Source: Gammaproteobacteria bacterium | GTDB taxonomy: Bacteria > Pseudomonadota > Gammaproteobacteria > Enterobacterales > Alteromonadaceae | DNA: 64,000 bases | Direction of reading: 5' to 3' | NCBI GenBank assembly: GCA_018222405.1 | Contig: JAAFAI010000011.1 | Span: 95,641 to 159,640, forward strand | Part shown: piece by piece, positions 37,587-48,388 of the stretch | Layout of the letters: each line of letters starts with the position of its first letter | Position numbering within the stretch: position 1 is the stretch's first letter | Translations under genes and position numbers: made by a program | Notes under the pieces: generated by a model | The model's input: only the letters and a program-made list of their open reading frames with translations | Database searches by the model: none | Told to the model about the DNA's origin: nothing

Positions 37587-38969
37587 ATGTTCACCCATTC
37601 TAAAATAATAATGCGCCTGGCCATGGCTGCACTGCTAACCGTGCTGTTAACGGCTTGCGGAAGCTCAGGCAGTTCTACCAACAGCGATTACGATGAAGCT
37701 TACCTGCATTTTTACAACGGCTCACCGAATGGCGCCACCGTTTACATGCGAGAAGTGGACGGCTCGGACCTCGGCTACGCCCAGTTTGGTGATGCCAGTG
37801 CACTTATTTCCGGTGAAAAGGGCGATTTGGAGCTGGAGTTTTATCGCATCGACAGCGACGACCAGGAAGTGGTGATCGATACTATTACCGTTACCCTCAA
37901 AACCTCCTACAAAACGCTGGTGGTGTTAAGTGGCGACTTTGAAGCGCCGGTGTTTGATACTTACGAATATTACCGTGAATCGCTGGAAGACCATTTCCGG
38001 CTGATGGCCACCTCAACCATGTTCGACAGCACCACCACTTTCGATTTGTATATGAGCGATTCAGGCGACCCATTCGAGGCGTCTAATTATCTTGGCACGA
38101 TAACCAGTGGTGAACTCACCGAATACACGTATTGGGATGGCGATGACGACAGCGACGATTTTAATGAAGACGAGTACACCATCTACCTTACTGAACCGGG
38201 CTCTGATGAAGTGATATTTGAAACGCCAACTCTCAGCCTGGCATATAACACAGAATACGTGCTGATTACCCGGGACTTATCCGGTGCTATTCAAAACGGT
38301 ATGGCACTGGACGTACTTCTGAACTCTACCACGGTGTACGAAGTGACAGACGTCGACGCTACTTCCCAGTATCGCATTTATAATAGTCTGAATATCGAGT
38401 CGCCGGTAACGGTTACCTTTACCGGTGATAATGAGGACGAGGCCATGAGCATAGAGCTGGCGCCTGGTGAGGTAGGGGAGTTTACCGAAGTGGAATACGG
38501 TGATTACCGAATTACCGCCAGTATTGCTGATGACAGCCTGACTACCATGAACAACAAACTCATTACGCTTAATCAGAGTGAAAGTAAGGCTATTGTGCTG
38601 TACCAGAATGGTACGTCTCTGGCCTCACTGAGTTTTGTTGAGAGTTCGGCTTCTCAGGCCTACGATAAAACCATTAATTTTGTGAACCTCGTAGATGATT
38701 ACAGCGATGTCGACTTTTACATGGTAAGGCACGATGAAACCATTGATACCGCCGAATACAGCACTCAGCATATTGGCTTTGCCGAGACCAACTCAGATGT
38801 GGTGCCTGCAGATTATTATGAAGTGATTGCCGTACATGAAGACAGTAACGAAGAACAATACCTGTTATTCCGGTATCCGCTTTACGGCTTTAATGAGACC
38901 AAAAACTATTTTATTACCGTTGAGCCCGCCGAAACGAGCTCTGGCTACGAAATAAAGATCGTAAATTAA
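37587..38969 (+). CDS. DUF4397-like surface lipoprotein
   Basis: A 460-residue lipoprotein (lipobox LLTACGSS), acidic and threonine-rich. It has at least three related beta repeats, each with an [YF]xxxN...V.[FVY] core: AYLHFYNGSPNGATVYM near the start, QYRIYNSLNIESPVTVTF in the middle and KTINFVNLVDDYSDVDFYM near the end. These resemble DUF4397 repeats. ATG codons at 37587 and 37611 are both possible starts. Probably exposed at the outer membrane; function unknown. Confidence 0.7.
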   Translation: MFTHSKIIMRLAMAALLTVLLTACGSSGSSTNSDYDEAYLHFYNGSPNGATVYMREVDGSDLGYAQFGDASALISGEKGDLELEFYRIDSDDQEVVIDTITVTLKTSYKTLVVLSGDFEAPVFDTYEYYRESLEDHFRLMATSTMFDSTTTFDLYMSDSGDPFEASNYLGTITSGELTEYTYWDGDDDSDDFNEDEYTIYLTEPGSDEVIFETPTLSLAYNTEYVLITRDLSGAIQNGMALDVLLNSTTVYEVTDVDATSQYRIYNSLNIESPVTVTFTGDNEDEAMSIELAPGEVGEFTEVEYGDYRITASIADDSLTTMNNKLITLNQSESKAIVLYQNGTSLASLSFVESSASQAYDKTINFVNLVDDYSDVDFYMVRHDETIDTAEYSTQHIGFAETNSDVVPADYYEVIAVHEDSNEEQYLLFRYPLYGFNETKNYFITVEPAETSSGYEIKIVN

Positions 38970-39250
38970 GCCAAAATAGCTTATATTACGCACCCTCGGT
39001 CGGATGTTTCATTACGCATCCGGCCAGCAAATTCCGGCATTCACGCCAATTGGAAAGATATTTTAACAGTTAAACGCATAAAACCCGCGATTAGCTAAAA
39101 ATAATTCAAATTCCCGCTACACTCCCTGATTCTTTTCTGTTATTATTTCGCGCCCTTTTTAGCGGGGTATGGTTTAAAAATGGTCAATATGATCGTTTTT
39201 AGCACAATCGGAGACTCGAGAGAGTCATAATTAACAGCGGAGCATTAATC
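38970..39250. promoter_or_regulatory. Upstream region of the spc operon
   Basis: 281 bp. Contains a hairpin CGGATG/CATCCG (39001-39022), an AT-rich stretch around 39070-39150 where the spc promoter must lie, and a leader hairpin GACTC-GAGA-GAGTC (39213-39226) just before the GGAG ribosome site of rplN. No rpsQ or other S10-operon gene is present. Confidence 0.5.
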
Positions 39251-39619
39251 ATGATCCAAATGCAAACTAACCTGGAAGTTGCTGACAACAGCGGCGCTCG
39301 CAGGGTTCAGTGTATTAAGGTTCTTGGTGGCTCGCATCGCCGTTATGCAGGTATCGGTGACATCATCAAAGTTACTGTTAAGGAAGCAATTCCTCGCGGT
39401 AAAGTTAAAAAAGGTGACGTACTGAACGCAGTGGTGGTGCGTACTAGAAAAGGCATTCGTCGTGCAGATGGTTCAACCATCCGTTTCGATAGTAATGCGG
39501 CTGTTTTGCTTAATGCAAACAAGCAACCAATTGGTACGCGTATCTTTGGACCGGTAACCCGTGAGCTGAGAAGTGATAACTTCATGAAGATCATCTCACT
39601 GGCCCCAGAGGTACTATAA
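39251..39619 (+). CDS. rplN: 50S ribosomal protein L14
   Basis: A 122-residue L14 ([27 protein letters not shown]...). It binds 23S rRNA at the subunit interface. GGAG ribosome site 8 nt upstream. First gene of the spc operon here; in most bacteria it directly follows rpsQ of the S10 operon, which is absent. Confidence 0.98.
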   Translation: MIQMQTNLEVADNSGARRVQCIKVLGGSHRRYAGIGDIIKVTVKEAIPRGKVKKGDVLNAVVVRTRKGIRRADGSTIRFDSNAAVLLNANKQPIGTRIFGPVTRELRSDNFMKIISLAPEVL

Positions 39620-39631
39620 GGAGTCACGATA

Positions 39632-39946
39632 ATGGCTAATAAAATTCGTCGTGATGATGAAGTAGTCGTATTAGCGGGTAAAGATAAAGGCAAGCAAGGC
39701 AAAGTCGTGCGTGTTCTTAATTCTGATGACCGTGTAGTCGTTGAAGGTGTAAATCTTGTCAAGAAACACCAAAAGCCTAACCCACAACTGGGTGAAGCTG
39801 GCGGTATTATTGAGAAAGAAGCATCCATTCACGTTTCTAATGTTGCGGTAGTTAACCCGGCTACGGGTAAAGCTGATCGCGTTGGTTTCCGTACAGAAGA
39901 CGGTAAGAAAGTTCGTTTCTTTAAGTCTAACGGCGAACTCGTTTAA
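39632..39946 (+). CDS. rplX: 50S ribosomal protein L24
   Basis: A 104-residue L24 with the KOW motif near the N-terminus ([23 protein letters not shown]). An assembly-initiator protein for the large subunit. 12 bp after rplN. Confidence 0.98.
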   Translation: MANKIRRDDEVVVLAGKDKGKQGKVVRVLNSDDRVVVEGVNLVKKHQKPNPQLGEAGGIIEKEASIHVSNVAVVNPATGKADRVGFRTEDGKKVRFFKSNGELV

Positions 39947-39962
39947 TTTATTGGAGAGTACG

Positions 39963-40502
39963 ATGGCGAAACTGCATGATTTCTATAAAGAAACAGTAGT
40001 AGCTGAACTTGCGAAGCAGTTCGGATACAAAAGCGTCATGCAAGTCCCTCGGATTGAAAAAATCACTCTAAACATGGGTTTAGGTGAAGCAGTTGCTGAC
40101 AAAAAGGTACTTGAGAATGCTCAAGCTGACATGACGGCTATCGCCGGTCAGAAGCCTGTAGTCACAGTTGCAAGAAAATCAGTAGCGGGTTTTAAAATCC
40201 GTGAAGGTTATCCGATTGGCTGTAAAGTAACCCTGCGCGGCGAGCGCATGTGGGAATTCTTAGAGCGCTTAATTTCGATTGCAATTCCACGTATCCGTGA
40301 CTTCCGTGGTCTGAACGCTAAGTCGTTCGACGGACGTGGTAACTACAGCATGGGTGTACGCGAGCAAATTATCTTCCCTGAAATCGATTTCGATAAGGTA
40401 GATAAAGTTCGTGGTATGGATATCACCATCACTACCAGTGCTGGCACTGACGAAGAAGCGCGCGCATTACTTAGTGCGTTCAACTTCCCATTCAGAAAAT
40501 AA
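39963..40502 (+). CDS. rplE: 50S ribosomal protein L5
   Basis: A 179-residue L5, which binds 5S rRNA in the central protuberance. The signature for the family, [13 protein letters not shown], is present. The frame opens earlier inside rplX (39882), but ATG 39963 after GGAGAG gives the usual [12 protein letters not shown] start. Confidence 0.98.
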   Translation: MAKLHDFYKETVVAELAKQFGYKSVMQVPRIEKITLNMGLGEAVADKKVLENAQADMTAIAGQKPVVTVARKSVAGFKIREGYPIGCKVTLRGERMWEFLERLISIAIPRIRDFRGLNAKSFDGRGNYSMGVREQIIFPEIDFDKVDKVRGMDITITTSAGTDEEARALLSAFNFPFRK

Positions 40503-40513
40503 GGTGTAGGGTT

Positions 40514-40819
40514 ATGGCAAAAGAATCAATGAAGGCTCGTGAAGTAAAGCGTGCAAAGCTTGTTGCTAAGTATGCTGAAAAACGTGCTGCGCTTAAAGCG
40601 ATTATCAGCGATGTTAACGCCTCTGAAGAAGAGCGTTGGGATGCTGTATTGAAGCTGCAACAATTACCACGTGATAGCGCCAAGTCTCGTCAGCAAAACC
40701 GCTGCCGTGTAACTGGTCGTCCACATGGTTTCCTACGTAAGTTCGGTCTGAGCCGTATCAAGCTGCGTGAAGCAGCGATGCGCGGTGAAGTCCCTGGCTT
40801 GAAAAAAGCCAGCTGGTAA
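40514..40819 (+). CDS. rpsN: 30S ribosomal protein S14
   Basis: A 101-residue S14, the long form without the zinc-binding cysteines of the short form. C-terminal [20 protein letters not shown] is the family signature. Small-subunit head protein. Confidence 0.98.
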   Translation: MAKESMKAREVKRAKLVAKYAEKRAALKAIISDVNASEEERWDAVLKLQQLPRDSAKSRQQNRCRVTGRPHGFLRKFGLSRIKLREAAMRGEVPGLKKASW

Positions 40820-40831
40820 GGAGTAGCTGAT

Positions 40832-41224
40832 ATGAGCATGCAAGATCCTATCGCGGATATGTTTACCCGCATCCGTAACGGCCAGATGGCACAGAAAGTT
40901 TCTGTACTTATGCCTTCTTCTAAGCAACGTGTAGCAATTGCTGCCGTACTTAAAGCTGAAGGTTATATCACAGACTTCGCTGTATCTGGTGACGTTAAGC
41001 CTGTTTTAGAAGTTACCCTTAAGTACTTCGAAGGCAAGCAAGTAATCGACACAATTGAACGTGTAAGCCGTCCTGGTCTGCGCATCTATAAGAAAAAAGA
41101 TGAGTTGCCAAAAGTAATGGGTGGTTTAGGTGTTGCTATCGTGTCAACTTCTAAAGGTGTGATGACTGACCGTGCTGCGCGTAAAGCAGGCATGGGCGGT
41201 GAGATCATCGGTTATGTAGCGTAA
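40832..41224 (+). CDS. rpsH: 30S ribosomal protein S8
   Basis: A 130-residue S8 ([20 protein letters not shown]...). Binds the central domain of 16S rRNA. In Escherichia coli it also represses translation of the spc operon by binding near rplE; I could not confirm such a site here by eye. Confidence 0.98.
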   Translation: MSMQDPIADMFTRIRNGQMAQKVSVLMPSSKQRVAIAAVLKAEGYITDFAVSGDVKPVLEVTLKYFEGKQVIDTIERVSRPGLRIYKKKDELPKVMGGLGVAIVSTSKGVMTDRAARKAGMGGEIIGYVA

Positions 41225-41237
41225 CGGAGGAGTTGAA

Positions 41238-41771
41238 ATGTCACGTGTAGCAAAGGCCCCTGTTGACCTCGCCTCTGGCGTAGAGATTTCGATCTCAGGT
41301 CAAGAAGTCACAATCAAAGGTAAAAACGGTACATTGACCCGCGTATTTAACGACGCAGTTGAAGTAGTACAGGAAGAGAACCAGGTTAAGGCGTTACCTC
41401 GCGAAGGTTTCCCTGACGCATGGGCTCAGGCTGGTACTGTTCGCGCTCTGTTAAATTCAATGGTTCAGGGTGTATCGCAAGGTTTTGAGAAAAAACTGCA
41501 GCTGTTAGGTGTTGGTTACCGTGCTCAGGCACAAGGTAACAAACTGAATCTGACTCTGGGTTTCTCTCACCCTGTAGCATACGAAATGCCAGCAGGTATT
41601 ACAGTTGAAACTCCGACCCAAACTGAAATCGTCGTCAAAGGCGCCGATAAGCAGGTAGTTGGTCAGGTTGCGGCGAACATTCGCGCTTACCGTCCACCAG
41701 AGCCTTATAAAGGTAAAGGTGTTCGCTATGCAGACGAGCATGTACGTCGTAAAGAAGCTAAGAAAAAGTAG
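41238..41771 (+). CDS. rplF: 50S ribosomal protein L6
   Basis: A 177-residue L6 with the two duplicated halves normal for the family and the C-terminal signature [22 protein letters not shown]. Lies near the factor-binding site of the large subunit. Confidence 0.98.
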   Translation: MSRVAKAPVDLASGVEISISGQEVTIKGKNGTLTRVFNDAVEVVQEENQVKALPREGFPDAWAQAGTVRALLNSMVQGVSQGFEKKLQLLGVGYRAQAQGNKLNLTLGFSHPVAYEMPAGITVETPTQTEIVVKGADKQVVGQVAANIRAYRPPEPYKGKGVRYADEHVRRKEAKKK

Positions 41772-41783
41772 GTGGGTGATACG

Positions 41784-42137
41784 ATGGATAAGAAAGCAGC
41801 ACGCTTGCGTCGCGCAACTCGCGCACGCGCTAAAATTCGTGAACTGGCCGCGCATCGCCTGGTGATTAACCGTACACCTCGCCACATCTATGCTCAGTTA
41901 ATCGCTCCTAGCGGTTCTGAAGTATTGGCGGCGGCTTCTACGGTTGAAAAAGATCTGGCTAAAGATCTGAAATCAACTGGCAACGCTGAAGCAGCGGCTT
42001 TAGTAGGTAAAGCAATCGCAGAACGCGCTATCGAAAAAGGCATCAAAGATGTGGCTTTCGATCGTAGCGGTTTCAAATACCACGGTCGCGTTAAAGCATT
42101 AGCTGATGCAGCTCGCGAAGCTGGCCTTCAGTTCTAG
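41784..42137 (+). CDS. rplR: 50S ribosomal protein L18
   Basis: A 117-residue L18, partner of L5 and 5S rRNA. The start is set at ATG 41784 ([18 protein letters not shown]), following the GGTGG site; an in-frame GTG 12 bp earlier is ignored. Confidence 0.97.
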   Translation: MDKKAARLRRATRARAKIRELAAHRLVINRTPRHIYAQLIAPSGSEVLAAASTVEKDLAKDLKSTGNAEAAALVGKAIAERAIEKGIKDVAFDRSGFKYHGRVKALADAAREAGLQF

Positions 42138-42146
42138 GAGTTAATA

Positions 42147-42647
42147 ATGGCTAAACAAGAAGTTCAAACAGGTGATATGCTTGAAAAATTGATTGCCGTT
42201 AACCGCGTATCAAAAGTGGTTAAAGGTGGTCGTATTTTCAGCTTCACTGCATTGACAGTAGTTGGTGACGGCAATGGCCGTGTTGGTTTTGGTTACGGTA
42301 AAGCACGTGAAGTGCCAGCCGCTATCCAAAAAGCGATGGAAAAAGCCCGTCGTAACATGGTTAACGTTGACCTTAATGGTCACACGCTGCAGCACCCTAT
42401 TAAAGGTCGTCACTCTGGCTCTAAAGTTTACATGCAGCCTGCATCAGAAGGTACCGGTATTATCGCCGGCGGTGCAATGCGTGCAGTACTTGAAGTAGCT
42501 GGTGTGCAGAACGTACTTTCAAAATGTTACGGCTCTACAAACCCAATCAACGTTGTTCGTGCAACCGTTAACGCGCTGACCGAGATGAACTCGCCAGCCG
42601 GTATCGCTGCTAAACGTGGATTGTCTGTAGAAGAAATTTTGGGGTAA
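42147..42647 (+). CDS. rpsE: 30S ribosomal protein S5
   Basis: A 166-residue S5 with the double-stranded-RNA-binding N-terminal domain ([24 protein letters not shown]) and the C-terminal domain. Contributes to decoding accuracy. Confidence 0.98.
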   Translation: MAKQEVQTGDMLEKLIAVNRVSKVVKGGRIFSFTALTVVGDGNGRVGFGYGKAREVPAAIQKAMEKARRNMVNVDLNGHTLQHPIKGRHSGSKVYMQPASEGTGIIAGGAMRAVLEVAGVQNVLSKCYGSTNPINVVRATVNALTEMNSPAGIAAKRGLSVEEILG

Positions 42648-42653
42648 TCAGAC

Positions 42654-42833
42654 ATGGCAACGATTAAAGTAAAGCAAACTAAAAGTGCGATTGGCCGTCT
42701 GCCAAAGCACAAAGCGACGCTTAAAGGTTTAGGCCTGCGTAAAATCAACCATGTTCGTGAACTCGAAGATACCCCAGCCGTTCGTGGCATGATCAACCGT
42801 GTATATTACATGGTTGAGATCGTGGAGGAGTAA
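42654..42833 (+). CDS. rpmD: 50S ribosomal protein L30
   Basis: A 59-residue L30 ([20 protein letters not shown]..., [21 protein letters not shown]). Six bases after rpsE and three before rplO, in its standard place. Confidence 0.97.
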   Translation: MATIKVKQTKSAIGRLPKHKATLKGLGLRKINHVRELEDTPAVRGMINRVYYMVEIVEE

Positions 42834-42836
42834 GAC

Positions 42837-43271
42837 ATGCGTTTAAACACAATTTCTCCTGCCGAAGGATCAAAGACAAGCGCTAAGCGTGTCGGTCGTG
42901 GTATCGGTTCTGGTCTTGGTAAAACTGGTGGTCGTGGTCATAAAGGCCAAACCAGCCGTTCAGGCGGTTCTATCAAGCCAGGCTTCGAAGGTGGTCAGAT
43001 GCCTATTCAGCGCCGTCTGCCTAAGTTCGGTTTCACCTCTCGTAAGAGCTTTGTATCCGATCAGGTTACACTGACTGAAATCGCTAAGGTCGAAGGCGAC
43101 ACAGTAACTGTAGACACTTTAAAAGCAGCGGGTCTGATTAAAAAAGACGTACTGTTCGTTAAAGTACTTAAGAGCGGTGAAGTATCACGTGCTGTTACTG
43201 TTAGCGGGTTGAAGGTTACTAAAGGTGCCAAAGAGGCGATTGAAGCTGCTGGCGGTAAAGTAGAGGAATAA
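42837..43271 (+). CDS. rplO: 50S ribosomal protein L15
   Basis: A 144-residue L15 with its Gly-rich N-terminus ([20 protein letters not shown]). Starts 3 bases after the L30 stop and ends 5 before secY. Confidence 0.98.
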   Translation: MRLNTISPAEGSKTSAKRVGRGIGSGLGKTGGRGHKGQTSRSGGSIKPGFEGGQMPIQRRLPKFGFTSRKSFVSDQVTLTEIAKVEGDTVTVDTLKAAGLIKKDVLFVKVLKSGEVSRAVTVSGLKVTKGAKEAIEAAGGKVEE

Positions 43272-43276
43272 GCTAA

Positions 43277-44596
43277 ATGGCGAAACCAGGATTGGATTCG
43301 GGCGCAAAAAGCGGCTTGAGTGAGCTTAAAGCAAGGTTGTTTTTCGTACTTGGTGCGATTGTAGTATTCCGGTTAGGTTCATACGTACCTATTCCTGGTA
43401 TCGATGCTGCAGTATTGTCGCAACTGTTCGAGCAACAAAAAGGTACTATCGTAGAAATGTTTAACATGTTCTCCGGTGGTGCGCTTGAGCGTGCATCAGT
43501 TCTGGCTTTGGGGATTATGCCTTACATTACTGCATCCATTATTATGCAGCTGCTCTCTGTTGTGCATCCGCCAATGGTTGAGTTGAAAAAAGAAGGTGAA
43601 GCAGGCAGACGTAAAATTAGTCAGTATACGCGTTATTTAACGCTGGTACTGGCAACGTTCCAGTCTATCGGTATTGCTACCGGCCTGCCTAACCTGATTA
43701 GTGGTTTGGTGATTAATCCTGGCTTCGGATTTTACTTTACAGCGGTAGTAAGCTTGGTCACTGGGACAATGTTCCTGATGTGGCTGGGTGAGCAAATTAC
43801 CGAGCGAGGTATCGGTAACGGTATCTCTATTTTGATATTTGCTGGTATTGTTGCCGGTCTGCCAACAGCGATAGGTCAGACTGCGGAACAAGCAAGACAG
43901 GGTGACATCAATATGTTGTTACTCCTGTTGATTGGCGCCATTGTAGTAGGCTTAACGTACCTGGTAGTGTTTGTAGAACGCGCCCAGCGTCGTATTGTGG
44001 TAAACTATGCAAAACGTCAGCAAGGCCGTAAGGTTTATGCTGCGCAAAGCACGCACTTACCACTGAAAGTAAACATGGCCGGGGTTATCCCACCAATCTT
44101 TGCTTCCAGTATTATTTTGTTCCCTGGCACGATTGCGGGCTGGTTTGGACAAAATGAATCAATGGCATGGTTACAGGACGTGGCGTTATTGCTTTCGCCT
44201 GGTCAGCCGTTGTACGTGATGTTATATGCAGTAGCGATTATCTTCTTCTGCTTCTTCTATACTGCGCTGGTATTTAACCCGCGTGATACAGCAGACAACC
44301 TGAAGAAATCCGGTGCATTTATCCCAGGCATCCGCCCGGGGGAACAAACCTCACGTTATATCGATAAGGTAATGACTCGCCTGACCCTTGCTGGCGCAAT
44401 GTATATAACCTTTATTTGTTTAGTGCCCGAGTTCATGTTGATTGCGTGGAACGTGCCTTTCTACTTCGGTGGAACGTCACTGTTGATTATCGTAGTTGTT
44501 ATCATGGACTTTATGGCACAGGTGCAGACCCATCTGATGTCCAGTCAGTATGAGTCTGTTCTGAAGAAAGCGAATCTTAAAGGCTACGGCCGCTAA
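43277..44596 (+). CDS. secY: Preprotein translocase subunit SecY
   Basis: A 439-residue, 10-TM channel protein of the Sec translocon. The plug region (PGIDAAVL), ASIIMQLL and the cytoplasmic loops ([39 protein letters not shown]) are normal. As usual it lies between rplO and rpmJ. Confidence 0.97.
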   Translation: MAKPGLDSGAKSGLSELKARLFFVLGAIVVFRLGSYVPIPGIDAAVLSQLFEQQKGTIVEMFNMFSGGALERASVLALGIMPYITASIIMQLLSVVHPPMVELKKEGEAGRRKISQYTRYLTLVLATFQSIGIATGLPNLISGLVINPGFGFYFTAVVSLVTGTMFLMWLGEQITERGIGNGISILIFAGIVAGLPTAIGQTAEQARQGDINMLLLLLIGAIVVGLTYLVVFVERAQRRIVVNYAKRQQGRKVYAAQSTHLPLKVNMAGVIPPIFASSIILFPGTIAGWFGQNESMAWLQDVALLLSPGQPLYVMLYAVAIIFFCFFYTALVFNPRDTADNLKKSGAFIPGIRPGEQTSRYIDKVMTRLTLAGAMYITFICLVPEFMLIAWNVPFYFGGTSLLIIVVVIMDFMAQVQTHLMSSQYESVLKKANLKGYGR

Positions 44597-44621
44597 GATA
44601 AGCCTACTACGGAGTGATGTA

Positions 44622-44738
44622 ATGAAAGTTCGTGCATCAGTAAAAACGATTTGCCGTAACTGCAAAATCATCAAGCGCAACGGTGTTGTGCGCGTGATTT
44701 GTAGCTCTGACCCTAAGCATAAGCAGCGTCAAGGCTAA
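44622..44738 (+). CDS. rpmJ: 50S ribosomal protein L36
   Basis: A 38-residue L36 ([20 protein letters not shown]...). It has the zinc-ribbon set Cys11, Cys14, Cys27 and His33, so this is the zinc-containing (C+) form. Last gene of the spc operon. Confidence 0.97.
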   Translation: MKVRASVKTICRNCKIIKRNGVVRVICSSDPKHKQRQG

Positions 44739-44770
44739 TCTAACGCGGTGAATGATTAGTTAAAACTGTA

Positions 44771-44799
44771 AGCAGAACCTGACATCAGGTTCTGCTTTC
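44771..44799 (+). terminator. Terminator of the spc operon
   Basis: AGCAGAACCTGA (44771-44782) pairs perfectly with TCAGGTTCTGCT (44785-44796), 12 bp with a 2-nt loop, followed by TT. The short U-tract suggests partial read-through into the alpha operon. Confidence 0.7.
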
Positions 44800-44826
44800 G
44801 GCGCATAACAATTAATCACCTTTTAT

Positions 44827-44855
44827 TTGCAATTTGTTCGACGGGTAAGTATCCT
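44827..44855 (+). promoter_or_regulatory. Alpha operon promoter and leader
   Basis: TTGCAA (44827-44832) and TATCCT (44850-44855) are 17 bp apart. A pair TCGACGG (44838-44844) and CCGTCGA (44871-44877) could form a hairpin in transcripts reading in from rpmJ. In Escherichia coli S4 represses this operon through a leader pseudoknot; I cannot prove an equivalent here. Confidence 0.5.
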
Positions 44856-44901
44856 ATCGGGCTTTTTAGGCCGTCGACTATAATTAAGAGGAGTGCTGTT
44901 A

Positions 44902-45258
44902 ATGGCCCGTATCGCTGGCATTAACATTCCTGAGCACAAGCACGCTGTGATCGCCCTTCAGGCAATCTTCGGCGTTGGTCCTACACGTGCGAAAAGCATT
45001 TGTGCAGGCGCTGGTGTTGCAGAAGATACAAAAATCAAAGAGCTTGATGAAGCTACAATCGAGAAGCTTCGTGAACAAGTGGCGTTATTCACTGTGGAAG
45101 GTGACTTACGTCGTGAAGTTTCTATGAGCATCAAACGTTTGATGGACCTGGGTTGCTTCCGTGGTATTCGCCACCGTCGTAGCTTGCCTCTACGTGGTCA
45201 GCGCACTAAAACTAATGCGCGTACCCGTAAAGGTCCTCGTAAGCCAATTAAGAAGTAA
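44902..45258 (+). CDS. rpsM: 30S ribosomal protein S13
   Basis: A 118-residue S13 ([20 protein letters not shown]...). The ATG at 44902 has GAGGAG upstream; an in-frame GTG 9 bp earlier is less likely. First gene of the alpha operon. Confidence 0.98.
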   Translation: MARIAGINIPEHKHAVIALQAIFGVGPTRAKSICAGAGVAEDTKIKELDEATIEKLREQVALFTVEGDLRREVSMSIKRLMDLGCFRGIRHRRSLPLRGQRTKTNARTRKGPRKPIKK

Positions 45259-45274
45259 ACGGGGAGTATAAGTT

Positions 45275-45667
45275 ATGGCAAAAGCACCAGCTCGTAGCAC
45301 GCGTAAGCGCGCTAAACGTCAGGTTGCAGACGGTATGGCTCATATCCATGCGTCTTTCAATAACACAATTGTGACTATCACAGATCGTTCAGGCAACGCA
45401 CTTGCGTGGGCAACATCTGGTGGTTCTGGTTTCCGTGGTTCACGTAAATCTACCCCATTTGCTGCACAGGTAGCTGCTGAGCGTGCCGGCGTAGCCGCGC
45501 AAGAATACGGTCTGAAAAACCTTGAAGTGTTTGTTAAAGGTCCAGGTCCAGGCCGTGAGTCTGCGATCCGTGCCCTGAACGCTACAGGTTACAAGATCAC
45601 AAACATTACCGATGTGACGCCTATTCCTCACAACGGTTGTCGTCCACCGAAAAAACGTCGCGTTTAA
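45275..45667 (+). CDS. rpsK: 30S ribosomal protein S11
   Basis: A 130-residue S11, platform of the small subunit, with its signature [20 protein letters not shown] and conserved C-terminus [12 protein letters not shown]. Confidence 0.98.
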   Translation: MAKAPARSTRKRAKRQVADGMAHIHASFNNTIVTITDRSGNALAWATSGGSGFRGSRKSTPFAAQVAAERAGVAAQEYGLKNLEVFVKGPGPGRESAIRALNATGYKITNITDVTPIPHNGCRPPKKRRV

Positions 45668-45691
45668 TCGACGGACAGTTGGAGAAAGAAC

Positions 45692-46312
45692 ATGGCAAGA
45701 TATTTGGGTCCAAAACTCAAGCTTAGCCGTCGTGAAGGAACTGACCTGTTCCTGAAAAGCGGCGTTCGCGCAATCGATTCTAAATGTAAAATCGAAACTG
45801 CGCCTGGTCAACATGGTGCCCGTCGTGGTCGTCTGTCTGACTACGGTGTGCAGCTGCGTGAAAAGCAAAAAGTCCGTCGTATGTACGGCATTTTAGAAAA
45901 GCAATTCCGTAACTACTACAAAGAAGCGGCTCGTCTGAAAGGCAACACCGGTGAAAACCTGTTGCAACTTCTTGAGCAGCGTCTTGATAACGTAGTTTAT
46001 CGTATGGGATTTGCCAGCACTCGTGCCGAAGCACGTCAGCTGGTTAGCCACAAAGCTATTTTAGTAAATGGCAAAGTGGTAAACATTCCATCGTTTAACG
46101 TTACTGCCGAAGACGTGGTTTCTGTTCGTGAAAAAGCTAAAAAGCAAGCGCGTATCGCGGCTGCTTTGGAACTGGCTGAACAGCGTGAGAAGCCAACCTG
46201 GATTGAAGTAGACAGCAACAAAATGGAAGGTACGTTCAAGCGTGTTCCTGAAAGAACTGACTTGTCTGCCGAAATTAACGAACAGTTGATCGTCGAACTT
46301 TACTCTAAGTAA
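45692..46312 (+). CDS. rpsD: 30S ribosomal protein S4
   Basis: A 206-residue S4. It contains the S4 RNA-binding domain ([20 protein letters not shown] and [11 protein letters not shown]). It starts 16S rRNA assembly and in Escherichia coli is the autogenous repressor of this operon. The N-terminal part lacks the four-cysteine zinc site found in some bacteria. Confidence 0.98.
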   Translation: MARYLGPKLKLSRREGTDLFLKSGVRAIDSKCKIETAPGQHGARRGRLSDYGVQLREKQKVRRMYGILEKQFRNYYKEAARLKGNTGENLLQLLEQRLDNVVYRMGFASTRAEARQLVSHKAILVNGKVVNIPSFNVTAEDVVSVREKAKKQARIAAALELAEQREKPTWIEVDSNKMEGTFKRVPERTDLSAEINEQLIVELYSK

Positions 46313-46334
46313 AGCTAACTAAAGAGGAAGCATT

Positions 46335-47321
46335 GTGGGTTCTGTGACTGAATTCCTTAAACCGAGATTAGTTGAGATCGAAAACGTTTCTCCTACTCGT
46401 GCCAAAGTAACTTTGGAACCCCTGGAGCGTGGTTTTGGCCACACTTTAGGTAACGCCTTACGTCGCATCTTACTGTCATCCATGCCTGGATGCGCGGTAA
46501 CTGAAGTTGAGATCGACGGCGTCCTTCACGAGTACAGCACCAAAGAAGGTGTTCAAGAAGATGTAATCGAGATCTTGTTGAACCTTAAAGGTTTAGCGGT
46601 ACGCTTAGAAGGCAAAAACGAAGCGACTCTGACTCTGGTGAAATCTGGCGCTGGCCCTGTTGTAGCTGGTGACATCCAGCATGATGGTGACGTAGAAATC
46701 GTAAACCCTGAGCACGTAGTTTGTACTTTAACCGGCGAAGCTGAAATCAGCATGCGTATTAAAGTAGAGATGGGTCGTGGTTACGTTCCAGCGTCAACTC
46801 GTCGTTCCTCTGAAGAAGATGATCGTCCAATTGGTCGTTTATTAGTAGATGCATCATACAGCCCAGTAGAGCGTATTGCTTACACCGTAGAATCTGCGCG
46901 TGTTGAACAGCGTACCGACCTGGACAAACTGATCATTGATATGGAAACGAATGGTACTTTAGATCCTGAAGAAGCCATCCGTCGTAGCGCAACCATCCTG
47001 GCTGAACAGCTGGATGCGTTTGTTGAACTGCGCGATATCTCTGAGCCAGTGCAGAAAGAAGAGAAACCAGAGTTCGATCCTATTCTGCTGCGTCCGGTTG
47101 ATGACCTGGAATTAACAGTACGTTCTGCTAACTGTCTGAAAGCAGAAGCTATCCAGTATATTGGTGACCTGGTTCAGCGTACCGAAGTTGAGTTACTTAA
47201 AACTCCTAACTTAGGTAAGAAATCGCTAACTGAGATCAAAGATGTTCTCGCTTCACGTGGACTTTCTCTGGGCATGCGCCTGGAAAACTGGCCACCTGAG
47301 AGCATCGCTGAAAAAGATTAA
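46335..47321 (+). CDS. rpoA: RNA polymerase alpha subunit
   Basis: A 328-residue alpha subunit starting with GTG after AGAGGAA. N-terminal dimer domain ([25 protein letters not shown]) and C-terminal DNA- and activator-binding domain ([27 protein letters not shown]...[13 protein letters not shown]). Standard position between rpsD and rplQ. Confidence 0.98.
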   Translation: MGSVTEFLKPRLVEIENVSPTRAKVTLEPLERGFGHTLGNALRRILLSSMPGCAVTEVEIDGVLHEYSTKEGVQEDVIEILLNLKGLAVRLEGKNEATLTLVKSGAGPVVAGDIQHDGDVEIVNPEHVVCTLTGEAEISMRIKVEMGRGYVPASTRRSSEEDDRPIGRLLVDASYSPVERIAYTVESARVEQRTDLDKLIIDMETNGTLDPEEAIRRSATILAEQLDAFVELRDISEPVQKEEKPEFDPILLRPVDDLELTVRSANCLKAEAIQYIGDLVQRTEVELLKTPNLGKKSLTEIKDVLASRGLSLGMRLENWPPESIAEKD

Positions 47322-47361
47322 TCAGGTTTAAAAGAAACTGATTTTTTAGAAGGATAAAACT

Positions 47362-47763
47362 ATGCGCCATCGTAAGAGTGGTCGTCAGTTGAATCGCAAC
47401 AGCAGCCATCGTCAAGCTATGTTTAAAAACATGGCCGGTTCTTTGGTCAAGCACGAAGTGATCAAAACGACGTTACCAAAAGCGAAAGAATTACGTCGCG
47501 TAATTGAGCCTCTTATCACTCTGGCTAAGCAAGACAGCGTTGCAAACCGTCGTCTGGCAATGGCTCGCACTGGTGATAAAGAAGTAGTAGGTAAACTGTT
47601 CAACGAGCTTGGTCCTCGTTACGAAACTCGCCCAGGCGGTTATCTTCGCATTTTAAAATGCGGTTTCCGTGCTGGCGACAACGCGCCTATGGCATACGTT
47701 GAGTTAGTTGACCGCCCGGTTGTAGATGCTGAAGAAGAAGCAGTAGAAGCAACTGAAGAGTAA
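47362..47763 (+). CDS. rplQ: 50S ribosomal protein L17
   Basis: A 133-residue L17 ([20 protein letters not shown]...). Ends the alpha operon, 45 bp before a strong terminator. Confidence 0.98.
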   Translation: MRHRKSGRQLNRNSSHRQAMFKNMAGSLVKHEVIKTTLPKAKELRRVIEPLITLAKQDSVANRRLAMARTGDKEVVGKLFNELGPRYETRPGGYLRILKCGFRAGDNAPMAYVELVDRPVVDAEEEAVEATEE

Positions 47764-47808
47764 GCAATTACTCGATAACGGCTAAGCTCACGCTTAACCG
47801 ATTCGATT

Positions 47809-47836
47809 AAAAAACCCGCCGCTGGCGGGTTTTTTG
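47809..47836 (+). terminator. Terminator of the alpha operon
   Basis: CCCGCC (47815-47820), loop GCT, GGCGGG (47824-47829), with A-run before and T-run after. Confidence 0.92.
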
Positions 47837-47880
47837 TTTTATGAGCTTTATTTAATGAAAAGTCATTTCTTTCGTTATGA

Positions 47881-48267
47881 CTAATCTGTAAGTCCAGTCT
47901 TAACTATTATGTAAACAATTAAGGGAAAAAGCAGGCCAGCCAGGCAGGATGCTATTATATCTAACCAGTCGAAGTAACCCAGTTTGAAAAAAGGTTGGAT
48001 AAATTCATAGATTGAAGCACCAAGCACCGCTGTTATGGCAATAGAAAAGGTGTTTGCTGAAACATCGCGATAGTAAAAGTAGAACATTGCACACAATGGG
48101 CCCCAAAAACTGACTGAAGAGCCGGCAATTCCAAAATCGTAAATCTGGTTATTTAGAATAAACGATCTGTATAGAGTCTGAAAAATAAAGCAAACTATCA
48201 ACGAGGCGATAGCTAAGTAAAGGTAAAGTGCATGTCTTTGGGAGTCTGCAGTATTCATTTTTATCAA
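47881..48267 (-). CDS. Small VanZ-like membrane protein
   Basis: A 128-residue protein with four predicted membrane helices. The segment SIYEFIQPFFKLGYFDWLDIIASCLAGLL matches the VanZ-like pattern YE..Q......D..D...N..G. An ATG three codons in (48258) is an alternative start; neither has a good ribosome site. It follows the double-glycine peptide gene on the same strand after 121 bp, where a bacteriocin immunity protein is often found. That role is speculation. Confidence 0.6.
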   Translation of the reverse strand: MIKMNTADSQRHALYLYLAIASLIVCFIFQTLYRSFILNNQIYDFGIAGSSVSFWGPLCAMFYFYYRDVSANTFSIAITAVLGASIYEFIQPFFKLGYFDWLDIIASCLAGLLFPLIVYIIVKTGLTD

Positions 48268-48388
48268 TTTTGGTTAGTTGGTAGTTGAATAAAGGCCTTA
48301 CTGCAACCGACTGCATTTTGGTTTTGGCCTGATCTAGGGATTATACAACGAGAATAGACATCAATATGGTTATAATCAAAATAGCCAA

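Noticed and set aside
39343..39828. 161-codon antisense ORF across rplN and rplX
   Set aside because: Shadow of highly expressed ribosomal genes with strong codon bias.
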